Positions 50,102 through 59,600 of a DNA stretch of 64,000 bases are shown piece after piece. The DNA comes from Hybos culiciformis (taxonomy: Eukaryota > Arthropoda > Insecta > Diptera > Hybotidae): the NCBI GenBank assembly GCA_964007475.1, contig OZ023273.1, forward strand, positions 70,371,430 through 70,435,429, given 5' to 3'. The stretch's first letter is position 1. Each line of letters opens with the position of its first letter. A model generated the notes under the pieces. The model was not told the DNA's origin, did no database searches, and saw only the letters and a list, made by a program, of their open reading frames with translations. A program made the translations under genes and the position numbers.

Positions 50102-50232
50102 TTCGATATCGAAATCCCACTCTGGTGATGATGATCTATCGCCGCGTTGAGCTGGTGATCCAGCATTTGGTTCTTCTGGTATAACTGCAAATCTACCACG
50201 TTGAAGTAACGGTGAAGTTGGGCCATATGTTG
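50102..50232 (-). CDS. Upstream coding exon with RFxV motif, probable long AMPK gamma isoform
   Basis: This 131-bp exon begins with two nucleotides that complete a split codon and carries 43 codons. It reads TYGPTSPLLQRGRFAVIPEE, then a Pro/Ser-rich tail ending EWDFDIE. The acceptor is aattttag before 50232 and the donor is gtaagtc after 50102. It joins in frame with the exon at 50744-50854 (split codon A|CA, Thr) and ends in phase 0, matching the phase-0 acceptor at 6447. RGRFAVIPEE is the third RF-x-hydrophobic motif in these two exons. No other minus-strand exon is visible between here and 10.6 kb. Assignment to the AMPK gamma gene rests on strand, phase and absence of an intervening gene. 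A WNK-like kinase tail is the alternative because such tails also carry RFxV motifs. Confidence 0.75.
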
Positions 50233-50743
50233 CTAAAATTAAAGGATTAATTCTATATAAAAATCTTGAATGATTAAAAAGTTATTAAGACTTTAATTAT
50301 TTAGAAGCCTTGATAAAAACATTGACACACATAAACTATAATATTATGTAAATATAAATATCAAATACGGACATGTTAATAAAAATAAAAAACGTTAAGA
50401 AAGAAAATACTATAAAGAAGATTTCTACTTTTATCGACTTTTTATGGTAAAATAATTTATAAGAAAAATGTATCAAATAGTTCGAAGAAACTATTTCTTC
50501 GGCATATTAATTAAATTAAATATTGCGCGAGTAGAAGCCAAGAATAATAATTTTATATGTTTGTTTATATAAATACATAAGTGTATATAGAAGCAGCACC
50601 GACATAAAATACAAAACTACTTAAAATTTTGATGAGTTATATGAGTGAGTTTTGGGATGTACGCTTGTACGCATATTTAAAAATTCTAGAAAAAATAGAT
50701 ATTGTAATCTTTTAATTTTAGAATTTTTAAGATAGGAACTTAC
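50233..50743 (-). other. Intron between the two RFxV exons
   Basis: This 511-bp intron is bounded by gtaagt next to 50744 and ttttag next to 50232. No other feature is seen. Confidence 0.8.
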
Positions 50744-50854
50744 TTGGTATTAATCGAAATCTGCCTAAAGTTGTTTCCGGTGGACCCGATGATGTCACTC
50801 GGAAGCGACCTTTTCTGCCAGCATCATCAGCTGAAGATTCCTCGGCACCCACAT
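50744..50854 (-). CDS. Upstream coding exon with two RFx[V/L] motifs, probable long AMPK gamma isoform
   Basis: This 111-bp exon has a canonical acceptor (tttttcttttcag) and donor (gtaagt). It has the structure 2 nt, 36 codons, 1 nt. It encodes an acidic start (VGAEESSADDAG) followed by RKGRFRVTSSG and TTLGRFRLIP, two closely spaced repeats of a G-R-F-R-[V/L] core. With the next exon this gives three such motifs within about 50 residues. RFx[V/I] is the established docking motif for the C-terminal domain of SPAK/OSR1 kinases; RFRL would be a weaker fit. No ATG is present in frame, so another exon must lie upstream. The preceding exon must end with one nucleotide, and the candidate donor at 58133 has that phase. 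Confidence 0.75.
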
Positions 50855-51477
50855 CTGAAAAGAAAAAAAAATTTGTAAAATTTTATACACCTATTATATG
50901 TAGAATTCTAATTCAAAAATAATAAAAATCCATCATCCATTATTTATAATTTTAAATCTAAGTACTTAGTTGTTAAACTAAATTAAAAAAAAAATATGGA
51001 AAAGTACGTAACCTGTACAAGTTCACATCATGATTGAAATATGGAGTCGGTTTTTTAGACTAAACCGAGGGTTCAACATTTTTTCATATTATTTCAACCA
51101 ATTCATCATCGAAATACATTTTCATTCCCTAGTAGTCTGAATCATTGGACATAGTCCGGCCTAAAAATCTTTTCCATGCGCCTACTACTATCAAGTATCA
51201 ATACATTAAGTGTGTAATGTATTACAGTGTAATTTTGTAATAAGTAATTATCATCTAAACTTATTGAAACTTTTAAACATAAAACTTAGGTTTGAAAATA
51301 TTTCTGCAGTTGAGGGCTTCTAACTCTGGAACTTTTCAAAAATTGAATTTTTATTTAAAGTTATTAAATAAAACAATATAAAATGAACTGCTTAAATGTA
51401 TTATTATAATTAAAGCATTTTGGTGTGAATAGGAGGAATAGACAGAAAAATTAATTAATATAAAATGAAAATACATA
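50855..51477 (-). other. Intron upstream of the RFxV exons
   Basis: AT-rich sequence from the acceptor next to 50854 to the edge of the Tigger element. No further exon was recognised. Confidence 0.55.
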
Positions 51478-51660
51478 AGGTAGAACCTCTCTAAGTTATA
51501 TACACTCTTTAAGTTAGAAACCTCTGTAACTTATAATTTTTTTCCGGCCGTTCATATTTGTATGAAAATGTGCCTCTATAACTTAAACACCTCTGTAAGT
51601 TAGACACCTTGATAAGTTAGACAATATTTCATACATTTTTAGAATCAAAAACCACGGTAA

Positions 51661-52065
51661 AGGTATAAACACAATGGGGATACAAGCTACAAACGACTGT
51701 CACCGTATATTTATATGAGAGTGAACCATGAGTGAACACAATTGGAGGTTCTGACTACAAGCTACTTTATCGCCGGGCGACAAAATAGAAAATTTTCTAT
51801 TTTTGTATCCCGGCTACAACTTCAACAGCTGACAATCATTTGTCATATTGTAATTTTCCAATTTTCAAATAAAAAAGCAAACAACTCAATAAATAAGAAA
51901 AAATCAAAATGAAAAAATTCAAATAATTTGTATTTGTTTATTTATTTATTTTTCATAACTATAGCAACAAATATGTCGCTGTCGCTGGTATTGTGTTTAT
52001 TCCAGCGATATATCTGTCGCTAGTAGCTGTCGCTGTATCTTGTAGCCCGAATTGTGTTTAGACCT
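51661..52065. mobile_element. 405-bp MITE with TAA target duplication inside Tigger
   Basis: The ends are AGGTATAAACACAAT and, at the right, ATTGTGTTTAGACCT. TAA flanks both sides (51658-51660 and 52066-52068), as for PIF/Harbinger elements. Several GTCGCT/AGCGAC words are inside. Non-coding. Confidence 0.88.
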
Positions 52066-52318
52066 TAAGTCATACATAAAAGGGAGTGGCTACAGTTACG
52101 GCAACCGTAACTTATTTTTTTTTTAACAGTTACGGTTAAAGCGTGATTTACACAATGGCTAAATTTGTAATCTTTTAAATTTTTCTAGTCAAACTAGAAC
52201 GAGAAAGCGATAAATAAACAACAACAACAAACATGTGAAAGAAGTAGACAGAAATTTAATAATTTTTTTCCTTTTATAGCACAAAACATAAACAAATTTT
52301 ATAGCAAATTTACGTGCG

Positions 52319-53210
52319 GGTTACACTTGCTGAAAAAAAAAAATCATGATTATGATTTTTTTTTAATATAGTGTGACATTTTTATGAGTCAAAAATCATA
52401 GTGGCTTGGACTTCATGTTCCAGAGGCATTCGTGCTCCCTGCATAAATTTATAAATTTTAATATTTCTTCCTTATAAAATTTTTTTGACATGTTTTTTCT
52501 ATTTTCTCTCTTTTTACCAAGTTCTTAGTTTTTATAAACTTCTCCTTTTTCAATAAAATATATTGTTTTTTAAAGTAAGTTATTTTATTTATTTAATAAA
52601 TAATTCACATAATTTTTTTAAATTTCAACATTCAAATTCAAATCCCGTAATAACAAACCGCTTTTATTATTGTTGTTTGCACTTTGGGGCTGTTCACAAA
52701 TTACGTAACGGCCTAAGGGGGGGGGGGGGGTTTGAAATTTTGTTACGGTTTGTTACGACGGGGGGGGGGGGGGGTGTTTATAAAAATGTTATGTAACCAA
52801 ATTTCCTCCTTTTTATAAAAAAAAATTACACTAAATAAGTTATAATGAATTTTGTTTTGTTTATTCGAATAAAAAAATTTTTCAAAAAGTAATTTAAATA
52901 GTGTTTAACTTTTGTTACGTTATTCTTCTGGGGGGGGGGGGGGGTCTTCGGAATTTGTTACGATCTGTTACTATGGGGGGGGGGGTTAAAAAACGGCAAA
53001 AAAAAGCGTTACGTAATATGTGAACAGTCTCTTTCAAGTGTTTACTTTTTTCTTTGGCAGCCAAAAATTTTCCTTTTGACAGAAAAAAATCAACACTGAT
53101 CTTTTTTAAGCATGATTTTTCATCATGATTATTTCTTGATTTTTTTTCACACAAAATTTCGCACATACATTCAAAAAAAATCATGATTTTTTTTTTCAGC
53201 AAGTGTAACC
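52319..53210. mobile_element. Middle nested element with GGTTACACTTGC ends
   Basis: The inverted ends read GGTTACACTTGCTGAAAAAA, then ATCATGAT-rich sequence on both sides. It lies inside 52140-53496 and contains the element at 52688-53029. No clean target duplication was identified. Confidence 0.78.
52688..53029. mobile_element. Innermost MITE with GTTCACAAATTACGTAACG ends and G-runs
   Basis: The ends are inverted repeats (GGCTGTTCACAAATTACGTA at the left; GACTGTTCACATATTACGTA as reverse complement at the right), a terminus I know from widespread insect MITEs. It contains four runs of 10-16 G on the plus strand next to GTTACG(G/A)(T)TGTTAC motifs. This is extreme strand-asymmetric G content in an AT-rich genome. 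No protein is encoded; the open frames through the G-runs are artefacts. Confidence 0.82.
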
Positions 53211-53500
53211 TCCAGGTTAGAAATACAATAATAATTTTTCAGAAACTATAAAATTCAAATTATAACATAAATTTTATTTACGCGCCTAGAAAAAAAAAGA
53301 CGTAAACTATAAAAAAAGATGAACTAGTTCATCTTTTTTTTTTTTGCTATAAAAAAAGATTACAAAAAAAGACACCAAACAAAAAAAAAGATGACTCTGT
53401 TCGTACTGCTCTAACTTATTAGTTTTTGTATCTTCTGTCCTGTTTTGTTTTGGGATCTTTTTTTTTTGCCATTTTTAGCCATTGTGTAAATCAAGCTTAA

Positions 53501-53600
53501 CGTAACTTATTTTTTTTTTAACAGTTACGGTTAACGTAACTTATTTTTTTTTTTTTAAAGTTACGGCAACCGTAACTTTTACATAATGCTTAAAGTTACG
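53501..53600 (+). repeat. GTTACGG/CCGTAAC satellite, outer part
   Basis: Repeats of CGTAACTTATTTTTTTTTTT then AACAGTTACGGTTAA occur here and continue the block at about 52095-52139 on the other side of the 52140-53496 insertion. Each unit pairs GTTACGG with CCGTAAC. Confidence 0.75.
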
Positions 53601-53705
53601 GCAATTTTTTTTTGTCGAAAAAAAAAAAAATTTATTTAATTTTTTTTTCTTTTTTTTCTTGTTTTTCTTTTTTTCTTTTCTTTCTTTTCTTCCTTTTTTT
53701 TGGTT

Positions 53706-53780
53706 TTAACCCTTTCTTCGGGATTCGAACCTCGTTCTTTAGCATTTCATTCTACCACTCTACCTCTCGGCTACAGTATT
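53706..53780 (-). repeat. tRNA-like sequence, probable SINE head or tRNA pseudogene
   Basis: On the minus strand TAGCCGAGAGGTAGAGTGG resembles a pol III A box/D-arm. About 25 bases later GAGGTTCGAATCCCG is a perfect B box (GGTTCGAATCC). An A-rich tail with AAAGAAAAG runs follows (53590-53700 on the plus strand). The acceptor stem does not pair convincingly and no CCA-adjacent discriminator is seen, so a functional tRNA is unlikely. Position inside the Tigger leader supports a short tRNA-derived SINE. Confidence 0.5.
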
Positions 53781-54090
53781 AAAATTATAAACGTGTACAA
53801 AATAGAAAATATAAATTACTGTACATGTGAAAGTTATTGACAAGTAAAAACCTTACATCGTCATACAAAAAATGCAAGAATAGTAAAACCTTACATAGTT
53901 ATACAAAAATACAAAAATAGTTTTAAAAGCGCGAAGCGCCAAAGCAAAATAAAAAAAAAAAAAAAAAGAAGCCCTAGGGGGTTTGGGGGAGGCGGCGGCC
54001 ATCCCCCATTCAGCATAACAACTTTTTATTTAAAAAAAAAGTCATAATGCTCAAAAAAAAACTTTGCCGTAATCACTAAAAAAAAAAAAA

Positions 54091-54470
54091 AGTTACGTCC
54101 GCCGTAACTTTAGACAATTTTCTACAGGATTACGGTTGCCGTAACTCTAAAAAAAAAAAAAGAGTTACGTTTGCCGTAACTTTAAACAATTTTCAACAGG
54201 ATTACGGTTGCCGTAACTCTAAAAATAAAAAAAGAGTTACGTTTGCCGTAACTTTAGTCAATTTTCAACAGGATTACGGTTGCCGTAACTCTAAAAATAA
54301 AAAAAGAGTTACGTTTGCCGTAACTTTAGTCAATTTTGAACAGGATTACGGTTGCCGTAACTCTCAAAAAAAAAAAAGAGTTACGTTTGCCGTAACTTTA
54401 GTCAATTTTGAACAGAATTACGGTTGCCGTAACTTAAAAAAAAAAAAAAAGAGTTACGTTTGCCGTAACT
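54091..54470 (+). repeat. Tandem array of about 72-bp GTTACG units in the Tigger leader
   Basis: Six units start at about 54091, 54162, 54234, 54305, 54378 and 54451. Each carries GTTACGTTTGCCGTAACTTT, a spacer CAATTTT(C/G)AACAG, then GATTACGGTTGCCGTAACTC and an A-run. Each half is itself a near-palindrome. The period is 71-73 bp. The array ends about 300 bp before the transposase ATG. Confidence 0.92.
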
Positions 54471-54775
54471 GTAGACGCTCCCTACATAAAAATAAATATT
54501 TTTATAAATTTTAAAAATTGAGAATTTTGAGAAAAAAAAATTGAGCAAAGCACACTGAACAGAAAGTTTTAATGAATTTAAGTTAATATTTAAACAAATA
54601 TTCATACAAACTTTAATTAAAATAACTTAAATATGAAATTTTTTTCCGTGTTCACAAATACATTTTCTCGTTTTTTTTTTTGTCAATACACAGAGAAAAT
54701 CGTTACGGTTTTGAAGTTCTATAAAAATAATTAAAAGTGAAATGCCGTATTTGAAGTGAATTTAAAGAAAAATTA

Positions 54776-56451
54776 ATGAAAATGAGCAAAAAATTGAAAG
54801 AATTAAAATTAAAAGAAAAAGTAGAGGCGATTGAAAGAATTAAAAATGGAGAATCTGTAACTAAAGTTGCTGAATCTTTAGGTAAGTAAATGATATTTTC
54901 TCCGAAATATTTAAATCTTTTTATAATTTTTTTTTTCAACAATTATTTAGGCATAAATCGGTCGACTTTATACAAAATTTACAAAAATAAAGAAAATATT
55001 TCAGAAGCTATTGAAGATAACCCGAATCTTCTGAAGCGTAAACGGATGGTAAAAAAAAAAAAACTTGACCAGGCAATGAATACATTTTTGAAAAATGCGC
55101 GAAGTCAAAATGTTCCTATTTCTGAAACCATTTTGAAATCTAAAGCAAAAACAATAGCACAAAATTTAAATATGACTGATTTCAAGGGTAGTAACGGTTG
55201 GCTCGACAGTTACAAAAAGCGAAACGACATTAAGTTTAAATGCTTGACTGGTGATGCTGCAAATGTCGATGAAAGTGTTGTTGAAAATTATGTAAACAAT
55301 GTTTTGCCACCATTATTAGCCCGATATCAACCTGAAAATATTTTTAATGCAGATGAAACAGGCCTGTTTTTTCAATGCCTTCCTGGTAAAACAATGGCAT
55401 TTAAAAATGATAAATGTTTGAAAGGTAAAGCTATTTGTATATTACACATTTCTAAACTTTTTTTTTTAATTAGTCTAATTAATTATTTTATCGCTTTCAT
55501 AGGAAAATTTAGTAAAACAAGAGTTACGGTGATGCTTGGAAGTAATATGGACGGATCAGAGAAGTTGATTCCTCTTGTTATTGGCAAAAGTGCGAAGCCT
55601 AGATGCTTTCGCAATATTAAATCTTTACCAGTCATTTACAAGAACAACTTCAAATCTTGGATGACATCCTTAATATTCGAAGGATGGCTAACAAGTCTCA
55701 ACACCAAATTTGAAAATGAAGACCGAAAAGTGTTGCTATTCTTAGATAATTGTTCGGCTCACCCAAAATCTATTAAAACAAAATTGACTGCAATAGAATT
55801 ACATTTTTTTCCACCGAACATGACCTCTAAGCTTCAACCAATGGATCAAGGAATAATCCGTATTTTAAAGACGCATTATAGGCATGCAATTGTTATTCGA
55901 TACCTAGAAGCAATAGAGCAAAACACTTTACAATAGAGCAATCACTTCCTAAAATCAGCTTAATTGATGCAATAAATATTTTAGCTGAATGTTGGGCTTC
56001 AAAAGTTACGCCTGAAAAGGTGAAAAATTGCTTCAAGAAAGCGGTATTTTCAAAAAATAATGGAGAATGCTCTGAAATAAGAGACGAAATAGTTGAAATT
56101 GATGTATTACGAGACGCATTTGAAAAATATCCTGATTGTGGCGACAGTTTCATCGATTTTTTCAACGTCGATGAAAATATTTTAACAGCAGAAAATCTTC
56201 TCGATTATGATGTTGTAGAATCGTTGGCTGAAGATCGTTTGTCGACTGATGTAGAGATAGAAAATGAAACTGAAGATCAAGAAATGGAAGTTGAACATCG
56301 GGTAAAAGAAATTGATGACCAAGAAGAGCACCGAATGATAAAAACCAGCTTAGACATTATTAACAATAAATTATTAAAATGTGATTCAACATCAAATGAG
56401 ATTTTCGAAAGTTTTTGTAAAATCAAAACTTTTTTAATGGCGAACAAGTAA
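54776..56451 (+). pseudogene. Tigger/pogo transposase (CENP-B HTH plus DDE), one frameshift
   Basis: Exon 1 (54776-54881) starts MKMSKKLKELKLKEKVEAIE, a psq-type helix-turn-helix, and is spliced at gtaagt. Exon 2 (54951-55424) completes it (INRSTLYKIYKNKENI), then a CENP-B-type DNA-binding region (GSNGWLDSYKKRNDIKFKCL) and the first catalytic Asp in FNADETGLFF. A 78-bp intron (55425-55502) has no in-frame stop. Exon 3 holds RVTVMLGSNMDGSEK, LFLDNCSAHPK (second Asp) and TSKLQPMDQGII (third Asp). Near 55915 a 20-bp imperfect duplication around CAATAGAGCAA shifts the frame and gives a stop at 55934-55936. The rest (PKISLIDAINILAECW onwards, acidic tail, stop at 56451) is intact in another frame. 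Otherwise full length, so it died recently. Confidence 0.9.
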
Positions 56452-56698
56452 ATTTGGGCAATATTCTCAAAATTGATCATTAATTGATTAAAATTTAATT
56501 TATATGTTGCTTATAATATTACAAGTATACTTGCAATAAAATTTGCAAAAAAAAACAAATTTCAATAATTTTATTTTAAATAATTTTGTTGTATTTAAAC
56601 TTTTAATTTTTTTTTTCAGTGTCGACAGAAAAAAATAAATAAAAAATAAACCCTTCTATCTCAGACAACCTCTATAAGTTAGAGAGGTACTACCCGTA

Positions 56699-59600
56699 GT
56701 ATTTTTTATTTTTTGGTGGAAAATTGTCTCAAAATAAAATAGGGAATATTATTTTAAGCAAAGCTTTTTAATAGGGAGCAGGGAATATTATTTTAAGCAT
56801 AGTTTTTCAAGTTTAGTTAGTAAACAATTTTTCAATCATTTAACTTTAACAAAAACTAAAAAGTGTTTGTAAGTTGATGACCTCAAAGAATAAATTATAA
56901 TATGAAAATAAACATGCACAGTTTAAGTATTTAATCGATTTTTTTCATTAGGTCATAATGAAAAATAAAAACAAACATTTTTTTTATTCCAAAATATCTA
57001 TTATTACTTTTATTTTAAAATTAAATTATAATTAATAAATTATAATTATGGTTCATAAATTTTAACATTTCTGAATTATTATAATTAAATTGAATATTTT
57101 TATTATTTAATTTTCCTTTTCTCTTTCGTTTCCTCAATAAATATTTGTAAAATTGTGCTTGTGCAGCTTTTCTATCGCTTTTTTATAGAATCAAGATCGT
57201 AAATTATAGGTATAGGCAATAAAGATTCTTAAAAATTTTAGAGAATTATGGAACCAAATATCTTCAAAACTTTTTTTTTTCTTGGTCGTAGTTTCTGACT
57301 TATAAAAATTAATTTTAGATTTATAGAGTTTGTTTTTTCTATTCCATAATTGAAATTATTATTTCTTTTTTGAATAAATTTTTCGTAAAATAAATTTGTA
57401 AACAAAATAACGAGAAATATTCCTGTTACATTAAAGCAAAGATTTAATTTGTTTTTAGTCCGGTTCAAATACGACATTTTTATTTTAACCCAGTTCTTTA
57501 TTTTATCAAGTGCTTCGACTAACAAACCTATATAAAATATTTCAACAAGGATTAGGTAACTGTTCTGTTCAATACAATAATTTTAAATATTAAATAACAT
57601 AGGTAGGTATCATGAATAATCGAAAGAAACTTAATTCAAGTCCTGAATCTGTTTTTAGCTTTAAAATCGTTTTTCTCAATATCTCGTTTTAAAACCAAAT
57701 TAAAATTTCATCATCTAAAATTGTTAAATACTTTTTTATGACAACTTCTTTATTATTATTTTGATTTATCTATTAGATCTATTGGTACATGGATTATCAA
57801 TTAAAGTTACTTCAAAACTAAACAGATTATTATATATAATTGAGAGAATCTTTATACTGTATCTACTTATTACTTTAAAATTCAAAATCATATATAATGT
57901 AAATTTTTTTGGTTAGAATGAAAAACCATTAAAAAAGAATGGGAATTTGAAACAAAAACAGTTTATTCCAATCTGAAGTTTGCGAGAACAGGATCAAATA
58001 TAACTTATACAAACTTTTTTAAAAACTATAAAAAATAAAATTTTTAGAAAATATGTAGTTTCAAAAATTGAAGTTTTTTTTTAAAAAGTGAATAATAATA
58101 AAAACAAAAGAATAAAATTTCGTTCAACTTACCGTTACGATGTGAGCGCCAATTTGATTTTTGTGAAGCCGTTGTGGGAAAAATTTTGATTTTTTTTTAT
58201 TTGTTTTTGTCTTTTATAATTGAAATTAAGCAGTTTAAATTAAATTTTCAACAAATATTAACTATTAATTTTATTAATTTATGTAGGTACCTACTTATAT
58301 AAATTTTTTTAAATTATTTTATTATTTATTTAATATTATTTTACGGGTAAAATAATATTTTAATTCACTTATGCCTATCTAGGTAGTATACCTCGTAAGA
58401 TTAGTAAGTAGATGTATACGATCTTTTTTTTTTGTCACAAAATAATGTTCTTTTAAGCCCACTTTAGTTTAGTTACATAATTTTCAAATTATTATTATTT
58501 TTATTCTTTAATTATTAAAAAATAAAATTATTTTAAGAAAAAATTTAAATTAAAAATAATGTTTAAATTCATATCGTCTTTGAGTTGGTGTTGGTTCTTT
58601 TTATTTATTATTATTATTATTTTTTCCTTTTTTTGAATGAAACAATCTTTCCAATAAACAAAAAAAATAAAATAAAAGAATTTTCATGAAAAATCAATCA
58701 AAAATTTTTTCACATTTTCACTTTTTTTTTTGTTTACTTTTTAGAGATTTTAAAAGTTTATTATTAAATATTGAAGTTTAATTGACTACAAAAAAAAAAT
58801 TGTATTTCAAATTTATGATTTTATTAGAATGAAAAATTATAAATTTATTTTATTTTTTTTTTTTGATTAAAACTATAGACTTTTTTAAAATTTATAAAAA
58901 AAAATTGTTTCAACTTTCTTTTTTGTAAAAATATAAAAGCTCTTTCTATGTAGGTATGCAATTTGAAATGTCATAAGCAAAAAAAAAAAATAATAAATTT
59001 TACCGGCTTTTTAACGAAAAATTTCCTTTGAATGACACAATCAACGAAAACTTTTTTTTTTATGTAAACGTAAACAAACCAAATAAATAATATTTTTTTT
59101 ATTTTGGTTTGCATTTGTTGTATATACCCTCTGTTTCCCCTTGGTTAAACTTTTTTTTTTTTAATATTTGTATTATTTTCTTTAACGTTTTAAATTTTAA
59201 TTTTTTTGAAATTTCCCACCAAGAAACAATTCACATCAGCACAGCAGGAGGAGAGGAGAGAGAATACCTGCATTATTGTGAAAATGGAAAATATATGTTT
59301 AATGACTCAAATTATACATATTTTCTTTTGCATGAAATTATGTACCTAAACATGTTCTTAAACCGGCTATTGACATTTTAAAATTTATAAGTACATATAA
59401 CGCTACATCATACCTAAATGAAAATTATTCTAATTAATACAAATAAATTATTCTTAAAAAAGGCGAAATTTGTCTACTAAGTAGATTAAAAAATAAATGA
59501 AAGATTTAAAAATTAATTAATATTAATTTATATGGAGCTGACGAACGTGATTTTTCTCAACCAAGAATTATTAAAGATAAAAGAGAAATATATTAGGTAC

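Larger units (their letters stand above)
52140..53496. mobile_element. TTAA-flanked element, outermost of three nested inverted-repeat elements
   Basis: The inverted ends share TGATTTACACAATGGCTAAA. The left starts AGCG and the right, as reverse complement, GCT. TTAA lies on both sides (52136-52139 and 53497-53500) and was part of the host ACGGTTAACG repeat. Non-coding apart from its passengers. The TTAA duplication suggests piggyBac or a related TTAA-specific family. Confidence 0.82.
51478..56696 (+). mobile_element. Tigger/pogo-type DNA transposon, 5.2 kb with nested insertions
   Basis: The ends are similar inverted repeats (AGGTAGAACCTCTCTAAGTT at the left; reverse complement CGGGTAGTACCTCTCTAACT at the right) flanked by TA at 51476-51477 and 56697-56698. 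Further copies of TCTGTAAGTTAGA-type words lie inside the left end (51510-51625). A pogo/CENP-B-type transposase occupies the right third. The 3.3 kb leader before it holds a TAA-flanked MITE, a TTAA-flanked element with two more inside it, a tRNA-like piece and a GTTACG tandem array. Tigger family elements normally run 2-3 kb, so the excess is insertions and array. One frame-disrupting lesion in the gene suggests relatively recent death. Confidence 0.9.

Noticed and set aside
52563..53202. Open frames ending in poly-Gly or Pro stretches
   Set aside because: They arise from the G-runs of the innermost MITE and are not conserved coding sequence.
57238..57525. 95-codon minus-strand open frame with a hydrophobic segment
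   Set aside because: No recognisable family and no splice or regulatory support; the hydrophobic run is expected from T-rich codons.
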